DNA from: Rhipicephalus microplus
Lineage: Eukaryota > Arthropoda > Arachnida > Ixodida > Ixodidae
Length of the DNA stretch: 64,000 nucleotides
Assembly (NCBI RefSeq): GCF_043290135.1
Contig: NC_134702.1
Coordinates: forward strand, 77,046,417 to 77,110,416
Direction: 5' to 3'
This document shows, one piece after another, positions 16,161-28,794 of this stretch. Under the pieces are notes generated by a model, which was given only the letters and a program-made list of their open reading frames with translations, made no database searches and was not told the DNA's origin. The translations under genes were made by a program, and so were the position numbers. The stretch's first letter is position 1, and every line of letters starts with the position of its first letter.

Positions 16161-16824
16161 GATTTCCTATCCTTTTAATCCCACCTTACCCCCATCCATA
16201 GTGAACTACTGTTGAGGTGTCGCACTCTGATGGAGACAGTTACGGGGCCCACTTTTATCTTCTTTTCTCTTCTAAGAATCACATAAAAAAACGTCGCATA
16301 TGTGCGGGGTGCACAGAAAACTCTTTTCACTATATGTGTACTTGTGTTTCTCTGCACATTTTTTTTACTTTTTCATTCTTTCTCGACGACAGTTGTGTAC
16401 ATACTGTAAAATAAATTCAGTCTTCGTGCTGCGTTCGTATTGAAAAGAATTCTCTGTCGTCGTCCCTTAAAGAAAGTTCTTGCCTCCATTCTATTTCGCT
16501 GACGGGACTATACCATCATCCGTGAAATCCACCGAGCGTCCACTTTTACCGACGTATACTAAAGGTTAAAGTGCTCTCACTATATAAACACGACGTCTGA
16601 CTGAAGTGTCATGCGCGTATGCTAAATAAACTGAATGCATGCAGTGCTGGCATAATCGCATGCCGTATAAAGGGGAATGCCTCGAAACCAATGCCACTAA
16701 TCTGCATAGAGAAGAATCCAAAGGTGGTCGCACAGATTGTCAGAACAGAGCATGCAATCCCTTCGAAAGACTACTTAGGCCGAGTGACTATATACACGTA
16801 AATGTTGTTTTTTTTTTTGTTTCC
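16161..16824. other. Unannotated stretch
   Basis: No gene or element recognised. Short ORFs only. Confidence 0.5.
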
Positions 16825-17200
16825 AGCACGTGTCACGGCCTCCCATATGCTTCTGCATTCCCTCTCCATCTATTTTTCCGAAGAGAAGATACTTGGCTCA
16901 TGGCTCTACGCGTCGCTGGCCAGCAAAGCGACGCGGACATTGCTAAGTTTTCTAAAGACGACCGGACTACGCGACCGCTTATAAGCGTGCAATGGACAAG
17001 GTCACATCTACACACACGTTGCCCTTCACTTCTCTCTCTCTCTTCTCATTTAATCCCTTCACCCCTTCCCCCAGTGCAGGGTAGCAAACCGGACGTGCGT
17101 CTGGTTGACCTCCATGCCTTTCATTTCTTCCTTTCCTCCTCCTCCTCCTCTTCTCCATCTCTAATGCAGGGTGGTAAACGTGATATTGTGATCTTTTTAA
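16825..17200 (+). mobile_element. 5'-truncated non-LTR retrotransposon 3' end
   Basis: The frame ending at 16984 encodes the extreme ORF2 C-terminus, KILGSWLYASLASKATRTLL followed by a LSFLKTTGLRDRL-like end and a stop. It matches the C-terminus of the RNase H fragment at 17772-18398. The 3' UTR that follows has the block GTGCAGGGTAGCAAACCGGA and the polypyrimidine context shared by all copies in this window. Only about 375 bp of the element remains. Confidence 0.75.
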
Positions 17201-17576
17201 GCTCTCCCCTTTTTACTATACTGTTCTTTGATAGGGAAGACTGAAGGAGAGAAGTCTGGGTGAAGAAACGACGTGAAAAAAAAAAATCCCCAGTTTTGAG
17301 TGTCGTCATTTCTATTTAAAGCCGACATACTTAGTTGAAAGATAGAATACGAACAGTAAATCGAGCAGTTCTTGAACTAGAGGGTAAACGGAGGCAGTTA
17401 CAGCAGGGATAAACAGGCCATGTCAATTCTTCCGTCGTTCTCTCATTTTCCCAATACAGGATAGCATTACGGCCATTCGAAATTTATCGACGTCCATGCC
17501 TTTACCCCGCTCCTTCGCTCCTGTCTCTCTCAATCTGTGTTCGTACGCTGGTGAATCCTAACGTATTGCAAATATA
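17201..17576 (+). other. Mostly unannotated; diverged non-LTR tail at 17440-17525
   Basis: The piece at 17440-17525 keeps CAATACAGGATAGCATTACG, a GACGTCCATGCC-like block and CTGTCTCTCTC, a degraded version of the common non-LTR 3' tail. The rest has no recognisable content. Confidence 0.4.
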
Positions 17577-17639
17577 ATGTGCCGACTAACAAATCATGAA
17601 AATGACTCACAAAGAGAGAGATATAAAGATACAAGGAAA

Positions 17640-18400
17640 GGCAGGGAGGTTAACCAGACGCACATCCGGTTTGCTACCCTGCACTGGGGAAGGGATAAAG
17701 GGGAGAAAAGAGGTTGCACAAAGATGAGAAGGTACACACAATCACGAGTACACTCGGTGAGCACACACAGTTCACAGGCGGTCGCTCAGGTTTGTTGACT
17801 TAAGGTAAAGAAGCAGTGCTTTAGTTGCTTTCTGCGCAACTGAGGCAGATGCCCAAGGTCCTAGTATCTTCCGCACACAAAATGGTCCGGGGTCAAGTCG
17901 ATTCAAAACCATCCGTAGCTGGCATCGCTGTGTGTCGTAGCAAGCGCAGCTGCAGAGGACGTGTTCGATGGTTTCTTCATCTCCGCAGTAGTCGCATGTA
18001 GGAGTGTCTGCCATACCAATGCGAAAGGAGTACACCTTTGTGAATGCAACACCCAACCAAAGGCGGCATAACAGTGTCGCATCGGAGCGGGAAAGTTGTG
18101 ATGGTAGCTTTAGCTTTAGCGAAGGATCCAGTTCATAAAATTGACACCTTTGGAAGCTGGTAGACGACCAGAACGTGCGTGTGAGATCTCGAGCCAGCAG
18201 GTAAAGTTGTCTTGCTGCATCATTCCTTGATAGAGGAATCGGGACTACACGGGTTTCTTCATGGGCTGAGCGGGCTGCATCATCGGCTAATTGATTTCCG
18301 GTAATACCGATAAGTCCAGGCAGCCATTGATATATAATATCATGCCCTCGTGCTAGAGCTTCATGATGGCAATGTCTTATTTCTTGTACCAGACTCACAA
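17640..18400 (-). mobile_element. 5'-truncated non-LTR retrotransposon (RNase H-bearing lineage)
   Basis: A minus-strand fragment comprising the ORF2 C-terminus (17772-18398) and a 3' UTR to about 17640. The UTR carries the reverse complement of GTGCAGGGTAGCAAACCGGA at about 17669-17690. The 5' truncation near 18400 abuts A/G-rich DNA. It is the longest coding remnant of this family in the window. The 3' ends at 16825, 22690 and 51190 share its C-terminal peptide and tail. Confidence 0.8.
17772..18398 (-). pseudogene. ORF2 C-terminal fragment: RNase H end and Cys-His motif
   Basis: 208 codons, open to a stop. Residues 25-46 match the last RNase H motif (W-x-P-G-x-x-G-x-x-G-N-x-x-A-D), with N35, A38 and D39 in place. 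The histidine usually found after P-G/S in this motif is Leu here (residue 29), so activity is doubtful. Residues 135-151 hold a Cys-x2-Cys-x7-His-x2-Cys cluster typical of ORF2 C-termini in RNase H-bearing non-LTR elements. The first codon is GTG and marks the truncation point, not a true start. The reverse transcriptase and endonuclease domains are absent. Confidence 0.85.
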
Positions 18401-18536
18401 AGAAGACGAAAGAAAGACACAGTGCTGCAGCTCTTTCAGCTCGCAGTTGGGGGCACGCGAACTATGTCAGCGTATGCTTAGTTGCAGCTAGCGTCCACTC
18501 CCGGGAAACTCAACGCGCCTGCTGGAAAACAAAGCC

Positions 18537-18960
18537 GTTGAATGAATGAATGAATGAATGAATGAATGAATAGACTTTATTGAAAGTCCGGCAATTTTAC
18601 TGGGCGAGGTTGGGAAAGAGGGGATAGGTTTTGTCCCTTTCCACTCAGAATCGATGGAGAGTGGGAAGGGACAAAACCGCTCTCGTTTTTTTTTTTTTTA
18701 CAACCAGCACAAAACTCTCTGGCCGCCATTCTCATGCGTGCCCTGCTTACGTATACAGTGTCTCCCTCCAGAGAGCGCCCACGCCATCTCGCGAACAGTC
18801 TGCTATTTATGCTTCGGCGCTTCGTCGCACGGAATGCGCTCAAAAAACGACGACCTTGCGAGCAGTCTCTTCGCTCTCCTACCTCCCCCACGTCTCTCTT
18901 ATTTTCCATTTCTCTCGTGTACGCTTCGCCGAAACAAATTTCTTTCGAGATTACTGTTAG
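18537..18960 (-). mobile_element. Non-LTR-like 3' end with (ATTC)n tail, minus strand
   Basis: Read on the minus strand, the sequence ends TTTCAATAAAGTCTATTCAT followed by ATTC repeats (18537-18571). This is a poly(A)-signal-like AATAAA plus short tandem tail, as in CR1/L2-type non-LTR 3' ends. Upstream, 18627-18645 and 18659-18677 form a 19-bp inverted repeat with one mismatch and a 13-nt loop. The minus ORF at 18577-18909 shows no domain. The 5' limit is uncertain. Confidence 0.5.
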
Positions 18961-19321
18961 GCCACATTGAACCAGCCTGCGGAGGCGTGGCGCTATATAC
19001 TGCGGCTGAAAGATACAATATTTCAGTGCTCGACACCTATAGTGTAAGAGTGCAAGTCATCGCAAAACTGCTTTCGTATCGACGGCTAAAACAAAACAAA
19101 AAAAAAAAGACTTCCATTTTTTGAGTCCGTCTTTTTGTCTGCGCTGCAATCCCGAAATGCTGCCTGTGCAGCGCTAAAAAGCAATGAATAGAGGCACGTT
19201 GTTTACAATTGAGCGTTCCAACTATGTAGACAGATTTCATCTAGCGTTAAAGAAAGACAGAAAAAAGAAAAACTATCTCAACTGTCGCCGTCAGAGAGGA
19301 AACCAAGCATAATCGCTATGG

Positions 19322-19352
<31 letters not shown>

Positions 19353-22300
19353 TCGTTCTTTCTATCGTTCATTCTTTCTTTAATTCTTTCTTTCGTTCTT
19401 TTTTCTTTTGTTGTTTCGTTCAGTCTTTCATTCTTTCTTTCTTTCTGTTTTTTCTTCTTTATTTCTTTATTTCACGCGGTGGCCGCCCGAGACCGACGCG
19501 TACGTTCCAGCTGCTCTTGTTCATACATACATGGTACCCGATCCCGCGCTTCATCCATCACGCGACCAACCGTACTGGCAAAAAGGATCCAGCAAGCTTT
19601 CAACGCACCGCATTCCGTCAGGTCCCAAGCATGGGTGCAACCTTTTCTTTCTTTTTTTCCGACACGACGCAAGTCGCATCGGAAACGCTGTCGTGTACTA
19701 CACCTACGTCTCAAACTTTTTTTCTCAACTTCACTTTCAAAGGGCTCGTGTTCTGCGTTCAATGTTCTTTTTATACGAACTCACGCTACAGCGTTACGGA
19801 AGAGAATGCAGCTGTGATCTGCTGATGGTAGGCGGGCACGGTGCGAAACACTGAGCGGGGCAGCTGGAGATGGATGTTCCGACGACCGCGCGCAAGATAC
19901 GGCGCCATTGCGCTTTACTCGGTTCGGGGCGGCACTCGAAATTCGAGAGCGTCGTCGCGACGGCTAAAGCACAGGCTTTACGATTTCAAAGCGCGCAGTG
20001 AGGACACCCACGCGTCCAGGTTCCGAAATTTACCAGAGAAGACGTTCACCCTGAACGTTTGCCGTAAGGAATGGCACGTAGTACATATTTATGGTTCCGT
20101 ATGTCTTACGGTTCACGCACGGTGACGATGGCACCACCTCCTTCAGAAAGAGGCGAGGCTATCGTCTTAGGGACAGTAGATTTACAGTACTAAGGAAACA
20201 GCGACGAGAAAGACTGAAAGATAGGGAAGAAGAGAAAGTTGTAAACGCATTTTCAACAAGCCCTTCTCGCCTTCGTGAGCACGAGCTTTTGGCGCTCAAG
20301 CTGCCCTACATCCCGGCTCTTCATGTGCCCTTTCTACCTTCCTTCTTCGCGGATGCACAAGCACTTCTGACGCCGTTCGGCGAAAATAATATAATGCGTA
20401 ACTCGAAGCTGTTTCTCGGACCTTAACGGAACCTGCTACGGGTTTCGTGAAGGCAGACACTGCGGATTGCCCAAATGTACTGCGGCGAAACAATACAAAA
20501 GAAGGAGAAGCAGTGAATGTTATTTTCTATTGGGTCGGTGCCTCTTGTCGACCATAGCAAGCTATAAGAATGAGATCAGGATGGTGTTCAAGTTGAGAGA
20601 AAGAAGTACAGGTTGGATGGAAAGGTAGTAGACGAGTGTTTCATGTGGTTGACTCATATGAAGCGTCTCCGTTGAAATGTTTGTCACGGGAATGAGGAAT
20701 GGTCCGCGGTAGGAATCTCAGCTAGGCGGGAAAGCCTTTTCATTCTCATCTTTCTAAAAATTACTGACGACAATACCTTGAGAAGTTACTGGGAACTTCA
20801 AAGATCCCCAATCACTATCTCGGACGTACCAGCTTCTACAGAAGGTGTGCTTCAATATTTACAGGCTTGGCTAGAGTGCGAAATAATAATAAAATAATAA
20901 TAAACAGCTAAGTGGTGGCTTTTTTCGTTTTTATTCACTATTTTCTTCCGAATGGCAAATAAAGTTCTGAACGAATTATTCACTACGGCAGCTGCTTTTC
21001 AAACCCATTTGTTGCATTTTAACGTACGAGAAAAGGATAACCGAATGATGACAAGCTGGACATGTTGCAAGCTCAGCATCGAGAAAAATAGGCCCGGTTA
21101 ATTTAAGCAAGTTTCCAGATCACATTGCGAAGTGGATTCCTTTTTATCGCGTTTTCTCGTTTCTCGTCGGCGTTGCTTTTTTTTTTATTGTTCCCCAACT
21201 ATATGCGATTCACATTAAAGCAGTCCTCCCATTCGCATTCCGACAAAGGGAAAAAAGCTTGCACTGCACTCGCGCACATAATTTGAAACGAACGGACGGA
21301 TGGAGAAACAATGCATTCGTTCTCCCCCCCCCCCCCCCCAAAAAAAAAAGAAGCGTACTGAGAGCATTTATTGTTTTCGGAACAAAATACGTGAAAAAGG
21401 AAAGGCCGGGTCGACGTGACCTTGACTCCGCTCCAGGAATGTGTGCAGTAAACGGGAAAAAATGCGGAATCGTTGCGGGAGAAACAAAGCGGATGAAGAT
21501 AAGAGAACGCGACGAAAGACGAACAGGAAGAGACTCTCTCCCCGCCAACAATGCCATCACTGCTCCCAGATACCGACAGTTTTTTCCTTTCTTTTTTATT
21601 CATTTATTTATTTTCTCGCTGGAAAGGCGAGGAAAGGAGCCCCGCGTGAAAGGCGAGCCTCGGAGGCGAATGATGCGATCGAATGGGGAACGGCAAACAG
21701 CGCCATGTCGCCGCGCCGAGCAAAGCTGGCGGCAACAAATGGACCATGGCGAATCTCTTCGAAGCATCTAGCTCCGCAAATCGGATTCGGCCGGGCAGTG
21801 AACGCAACCCGCGGTACATAATGATGCGAGCGCCACATCGGGATGAAGATCGGAACAAGGGTCGACGGGGTTCGCGTAACACTGTGTTTAAGCACATGTA
21901 ACGACCAGAGTTCCACATCGATAGTTGCTAAAACAAGTTCGCATTCATAGCACCTGCAAACGAAGGGTAAGTATTTGCAAACCAGAAACTAACGATGCGA
22001 TTATCTGAACACTAACTTTAGTATTCTACCAATAAATTTATTAGTAAAAGTTACAATAAAGCATAATTTGGACCTGGTGGGTACACATACTTTAAGGTGA
22101 AAACTTCAGCGCACACCAGGATGAATCACAGCAAACAGTACTTGTCTCGTCTGTGGTCCGTCCTGGTTTACGTTCAAGTTATAACCACTAAAAACAATCA
22201 TCTGATAATTATTTGCACTATCTAGACATGAACATTTTCTATACCTTGTCGAAAACCCTCTTCGTAGGTATGAAAACGGCGTATAACATTATAAGATGCA

Positions 22301-22534
22301 TTGGATATTACAGGGTATACGAGTGGCCCCTGTTTCAAATGGCTGCGGGGCAAACGCTCAAGGCATGTAATACCGGTACACAAACGTATACGCGTACAAG
22401 AAGACCAAAATAACCACAGAGGCAGGCAGTGTCGATAGGGGGGAAGATTAATTTGGCACGTCGGTTAATACGCACCCTAGGCATATAGAAAAGAATAAAA
22501 GAAAAAGGAGAAGGCGGGAATGTTGACGGGACCA
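18961..22534. other. Unannotated stretch with pyrimidine-rich tract
   Basis: About 3.6 kb without a recognised gene. (TTTA)n lies at 19323-19350, followed by a T/C-rich tract to about 19475. The ORFs at 19408-19854 are open in three plus frames and one minus frame, so no frame is favoured. The ORFs at 21199-21821 include C and A homopolymers (21325-21349). Nothing resembles a known domain. Confidence 0.45.
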
Positions 22535-22620
22535 GACCAGATGCATGTCCGGTTGGTTACTCTGCGCTGCGGGGGAATGAGGAGAGGGGAAAGATGAAAG
22601 ACAGATGAGGAAAGGAAAGA
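22535..22620 (-). mobile_element. Non-LTR 3' tail fragment, minus strand
   Basis: Carries GTCCGGTTGGTTACTCTGCG, the reverse complement of the common tail block in diverged form, then G/A-rich DNA equal to the polypyrimidine stretch of other copies. No coding part is attached. Confidence 0.5.
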
Positions 22621-22689
22621 AGGATGTGATTAACTAACGCGCCAACGAGCATGTGGTGGGGGCACCGCGCAATAGTCAAGGAAGAAAAA

Positions 22690-23060
22690 TAGGAGGAAAA
22701 GAACAGCAGGGAGGTTAACCAGCCTATAGGCAGCCGGTTTGCTACCCTGCGCATGGAAGGGGGATGGGGGAGATAAAAGATAAAGATGAGAGAGAGAAGA
22801 GAGATAAACACTGCACATTCGGCAGCACACGTGGGCACACTCAGTAATCCATAGTCCAGTCTTGTCTTTCGCGGTGTGTGACATTGCTGTTACAGCCACT
22901 TGTTCAAGACCGTGTCGCGTATACAGGAATTTCAACAAAGCTTTTCTCGCCTTCTGTTGCAATGTCTTCTCTCGGGCACTTGACAGAAAGGCGTTCGATG
23001 AGCATAGTATGCACCAAAGTTGCCCTTGTCAGAATGAGGTCGCTTTCTCCGCAGCCTGAA
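22690..23060 (-). mobile_element. 5'-truncated non-LTR retrotransposon 3' end
   Basis: The minus frame contains LQQKARKALLKFLYTRHGLE, homologous to the shared C-terminus VAQKATKALLLYLKSTNLSD. It reads past the usual stop, which shows decay. The tail has the reverse complement of CAGGGTAGCAAACCGGC at about 22735-22752. It lies in tandem with the tail fragment at 22535-22620. Confidence 0.7.
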
Positions 23061-23440
23061 CCACCGCCTCGTATTCAGTGGTACGACGTCACATATGTCG
23101 TTTATGCTCTGGATTGGGTAGTGTTTACATCACCACAAAACGTACACACAGACAGACAAAACTGTGTGCCTTAGTGTGTATGTGATAGCTCGTTTGTTTC
23201 GCTACACGTTACATTGAGAAACAAAGAAAGAAAAAAATACAATGCATTCATTCTGCGTGCGCTTACATATAAACAATGTTTGCGAATTCTTCACGAAAAC
23301 ATGCGTGGTGTGCCGAACACATTAGCACGCGCACACGCTCGTACGAGCATTGCATTAGTGGATACATCATGCGCACGAGGGGGACAGTGGGGCGGCCCAC
23401 CTAGGAGAGGGGGGGGGGGGGGAGTCACAAAGTCAACCCT
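23061..23440. other. Unannotated stretch with G run
   Basis: No gene recognised. A G run at 23409-23422 leads into the minisatellite that follows. Confidence 0.5.
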
Positions 23441-23720
23441 CTACATTGTCATATGACAATGCCCCCTCCCCCACCACTACCACCACTGAAGAATAAGCAT
23501 GTGCACGCATATATGCCCTCTACATTGTCATATGACAATGCCCCCCCCTCCCCACTACCACCACTGAAGGGTAAGCATGTGCACGCATATATGCATGTGC
23601 ACGCATATATGCATGTGCACGCATATATGCCCTCTATATTGTCATATGACAATGCCCCCCCCCCCCCCCCCCACCACTACCACCACTGCAGGGTAAGCAT
23701 GTGCACGCATATATGCGCGG
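23441..23720. repeat. Palindrome-bearing minisatellite, three units
   Basis: Each unit has the perfect 16-bp palindrome ATTGTCATATGACAAT (23445-23460, 23524-23539, 23638-23653), then a C-rich block, CCACTACCACCACTG, and GCATGTGCACGCATATATGC. The second unit has an internal triplication of the last 18-bp block, which gives unequal spacings of 79 and 114 bp. ORFs with HVHAYM repeats are products of the array. Confidence 0.95.
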
Positions 23721-25380
23721 ATCTGCGACTTTTCCTTCCCTATATATGCATAACTATATTCTAAAGTATCATCTCGCGTCTACTACGTCAGCTTTTGTTT
23801 CGATGAAATTTCGCAGTTCAGATCACGTTTATCGATTCTCTTTAACACGCGTGGCTTAAATAACGATAAATAACAATAACAGTACTTAAATAACAATAAA
23901 ACGCCTCTCTATACTTATACGAAGCGAGAGCGTACGTTGAAACAGCCGCGCGTTAGGTCATGCATTTGCGAACATGCAAATCATTCACGTGTGTTTGTGC
24001 AAGGCGTGAACTGCATATAGCTCGTAAGTATCTATTCTCTCAGTTCGCGAATTAGGTGTATCCATGGGCTTGCGTGTGTGCGTTGTATAATCACTCTTGT
24101 TGATTACTAGGTATATACGAGAACTCTGACGGTATACAGAATTAATGACTGCAACGCGCAGCCGTATACTGCATGCCACTTTCATACAAAGTCGATACAC
24201 CGATGCGGCGAGATTAGAAAATGCACGCCATATACGCGCAGCACACGGATGATGAATGAAACAGGCGGGAAGTGAAAATCAAAAAGAAAACAAACGCTAA
24301 AAATGAAACACGACGGCGACACAGGAAGGCACCGGGATTCGGGTCCCAAACCAAACATCCATTCATCTATGTATACTTCACCGGGTCCTGGTGCCACGCG
24401 CGCCGGCACGAACTGCGTATATATACATACTAAGTGTCCCTATAGGGAAAAACGCCCTGATCCGTATTACTACATGAGTGCGTATATTCACGATGTGTAA
24501 GTCCAGCGTGCCACATTTTTTTTCCATCATGCTCTGCTTGTCTGACCCGCTATATATATAGGCTACTGAAATGAGTTGGATTAGTAAGTTTCTGTATGCA
24601 TCCGCAAACGTCCCGTAGAGGTTAATTACGAAAGCTAGGGATTTCAATCTCAGCTGCTTGAATTATCCGTGTCTAAGCTATATTCTTTATTTTTTTCGTA
24701 AAAAAGTATACTTCTAATTTGTGCTTCCTCATTCGCTCGAAGCATAATAAGCACACACATCTTATTAGAGGTGAGCTCAAAGTCTGCCTGAAATGTTTCT
24801 ACCGTAACAGCTGGTGGGTACATTTTTATTTGTTTTTTCGGCGTGTTTGAGCGATTAAACAAGAAAAGAGAGAGAGTGGTTCATAATTGACGGCCTGCAG
24901 CTGGTGCTTCCAAGATGCGACGATCGGTGCAGAAGGAAGGATCGCACCACCGGTGCCTGATTCAGCGGATTTATTGTAGGATAATGCAATGAAGATTATC
25001 ATGATGGTAAAGATTATCACTGTGTTCCTTATTATAATAGATAAGACGCACGAGGGAAGGTTAAAGATAGAGCTATTAGAATGGGAAGCACTAAGAACAA
25101 GTGCGGAAGAAAAGAAATGTCAGAGTATTTTTAGAAGAAAAAAATGCATAGGATGCCGAGACATAAATTTGATCGCTTCTGCGGGCCTCTGGGGAAACGC
25201 CCAAGCTAATAATGTACAATTTTAAGGGTGCTCCTGTGCACAACTTACATTTATAGAAGCATCATAGCAAATATTTTTGCTCGTCACCCAACATTATCTG
25301 CTTTATCCACAAATTATAACTTAGTTCGCGGAAAGTATTAATAGTAATAATGATAATAGTCATGAGCGAGAAGATGCGAG
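23721..25380. other. Unannotated AT-rich stretch
   Basis: No gene recognised in about 1.7 kb. The ORFs are short and lack domains. Confidence 0.5.
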
Positions 25381-25414
25381 AAAAAAAACATCGCAGCATA
25401 TCGACGCAGTGAAT

Positions 25415-25512
25415 GATGATGAGTGGGGCGAAGCGTCCGTCCGTCTGTCCGTCCGTCCGCCCGCCTCTGTATATCCATCCGTCCATCCGTCCGCCTGCCT
25501 GCCTGTCTGTCT

Positions 25513-25606
<94 letters not shown>

Positions 25607-25872
25607 GTGTCTATCCGTCTGTCCGTCTGTCTGTCTGTCTATCCGTCTGTCCGTCTATCCGTCTGTCTGTCCGTCTGTCCGCCCGTCCATCCGTTCGTTC
25701 GTCCGCCCATCCACCCATCCGTCTGTCTGTCTGTCCGCCCGTCCGTCCGTTCGTTCGTCCGCCCATCCGTCTGTCTGTCCGCCCGTGCGTCCGTTCGTTC
25801 GTCCACCCATCCGTCTGTCTGTCTGTCTGTCCGCCCGTTCGTTCGTCCGCCCATCCGTCCGTCCCTCCGTTC

Positions 25873-25928
<56 letters not shown>

Positions 25929-26056
25929 GCCTGCCTGCCTGTCTGTCTGTCTGTCTGTCTGTCTGTCCGCCCATCCGCCCGTCCCTCCGTTCGTCTGTCT
26001 GTCTGTCTGTCTGTCCGTCCGTTCGTTCGTCCGCCCATCCGTCCGTCCCTCCGTTC

Positions 26057-26095
<39 letters not shown>

Positions 26096-26210
26096 CGTCT
26101 GTCCGTTCGTTCGTTCGTCCGCCCATCCGTCCGTCCCTCCGTTCATTTGTCTGTCTGTCTGTCTGTCTGTCCGTCCGTTCGTTCGTCCGCCCATCCGTCC
26201 GTCCCTCCGT

Positions 26211-26243
<33 letters not shown>

Positions 26244-26406
26244 CGTTCGTTCGTCCGCCCATCCGTCCGTCCCTCCGTTCGTCTGTCTGTCTGTCTGTCC
26301 GTCCGTTCGTTCGTCCGCCCATCCGTCCGTCCCTCCGTTCGTCTGTCTGTCTGTCTGTCTGTATGTCCGTCCGTTCGTTCGTCCGCCCATCCGTCCGTCC
26401 CTCCGT

Positions 26407-26438
<32 letters not shown>

Positions 26439-26646
26439 TCGTTCGTCCGCCCATCCGTCCGTCCCTCCGTTCGTCTGTCTGTCTGTCTGTCTGTCCGTCC
26501 GTTCGTTCGTCCGCCCATCCGTCCGTCCCTCCGTTCGTCTGTCTGTCTGTCCCTCCGTCTGTCTGTCTGTCTGTCTGTCTGTCTGACTGTCTGTCTGTCT
26601 GTCTGTCTGTCCGTTCGTTCGTCCGCCCATCCGTCTGTCCCTCCGT

Positions 26647-26679
<33 letters not shown>

Positions 26680-26804
26680 CGTTCTTTCGTCCGCCCATCC
26701 GTCCGTCCCTCCGTTCGTCTGTATGTCTGTCTGTCTGTCCGTCCGTCCGTTCGTTCGTCCGCCCATCCGTCCGTCCCTCCGTTCGTCTGTCTGTCTGTCC
26801 CTCC

Positions 26805-26836
<32 letters not shown>

Positions 26837-27064
26837 GACTGTCTGTCTGTCTGTCTGTCTGTCCGTTCGTTCGTCCGCCCATCCGTCTGTCCCTCCGTTC
26901 GTCTGTCTGTCTGTCTGTCTGTCCGTCCGTCCGTTCGTTCGTCCGCTCATTCGTCCGTCCCTCCGTTCGTCTGTCCGTCTGTCTGTCCGTCCGTCCGTCC
27001 ATCTGTCCGTCCGTCCGTCTGTCTGTCTGTCTGTCCGTCTATCCGTCCGTCTGTCCGTCCGTCC

Positions 27065-27095
<31 letters not shown>

Positions 27096-27157
27096 CGTCT
27101 GTCCGCCCGTCCGTTCGTTCGTTCGTTCGTCCACCCATACGTCCGTCCCTCCGTTCA

Positions 27158-27190
<33 letters not shown>

Positions 27191-27191
27191 G
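25415..27191. repeat. 1.76-kb GTCT/GTCC tetranucleotide satellite with higher-order repeats
   Basis: The array opens with the 20-mer GATGATGAGTGGGGCGAAGC (25415-25434) and is built almost wholly of CTGT, CCGT, TCGT and CCAT tetramers. A block CGCCCATCCGTCCGTCCCTC recurs about every 60-90 bp. A rare GTCTGACTGTC marker at about 26585 and 26837 shows a 252-bp higher-order duplication. Because the unit is 4 nt without stop codons, several frames stay open on both strands (up to 627 codons) and are not genes. An inverted relative lies at 31333-31839. Confidence 0.97.
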
Positions 27192-28033
<842 letters not shown>

Positions 28034-28288
28034 TGACCATTGGACGCGTTTTGCGCTGAGACGTTCTGCCTATTTCGTTACACCGGAAATGTAGCGACTG
28101 CGGTTGCACAGCACACTCTTCGATGCACTGCGGCGGAAAAACCGCACGCGGTCGGTCTCTGACGCATTCGGTGACGACACTGCATACAGTCAGTGCACCT
28201 TATGCGATCGTCGCCCACTGTGTCCATCTACTTGCATTAGCTCTTCTTCTCCAGACAATGGCGTAATCGTTGCTTAAGTTGAACATAA

Positions 28289-28421
28289 CTGAGTTGTGCG
28301 AGGAATTTAACTACAAAAAGAAGACACCTGGACACAGCGCACACTAACAACTAACAATTGCTGGTGTCGCTGTGTCCAGGTGTCTTCCTTTCGTAGTTAA
28401 ATTTTTCGCGTAGCTCGGTTA
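28289..28421. mobile_element. Imperfect foldback of two arms of about 52-55 bp
   Basis: The left arm (28289-28340) and right arm (28367-28421) are inverted copies. The core GACACCTGGACACAGCG is exact, and the outer part is diverged (GTTAAATT-CCTCGCA against GTTAAATT-TTTCGCG). The loop is about 27 nt. No ORF. Could be a MITE, or a pair of terminal repeats from a larger element. Confidence 0.65.
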
Positions 28422-28794
28422 AGATGCATTACCAACTCGCCCAGCAGTCCGTGTTTCTCAAGTGAAAGTGGTCAAAGTAAAGAAGAAAAGGCCAGTAAGG
28501 GAGTTTTTTTATAAGCAGCATTTCGGCCTCGATGTTATGGATGACGTAATATAGGTATAAACAAGCACTCTGGCGTCCATTATAGCGCACCTAGGCAATA
28601 GACCAATGTCTCTTGAATCTACTCTAGCATGCCGCCGACAAATGACATTGCAGCTGCAGGTGACCAAGGAACTGATGATGTTTTTGAGGAAGACGGACCT
28701 GGTCAAGCGGCTGTGACAGTGATGTCACATTCCACGCCATGCAGATTGATGGACTCTTACTGACTAGGTGCTTCTGCACATGCTGTGTTATGTG
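28422..28794. other. Unannotated stretch
   Basis: No gene or repeat recognised. Confidence 0.5.

Noticed and set aside
22862..23174. Plus-strand ORFs near 23 kb
   Set aside because: They are antisense shadows of the minus-strand non-LTR fragment at 22690-23060.
23441..23720. CRISPR-like spacing of palindromic repeats
   Set aside because: The spacers are themselves repeated and C-rich, spacing is unequal, and the context is eukaryotic.
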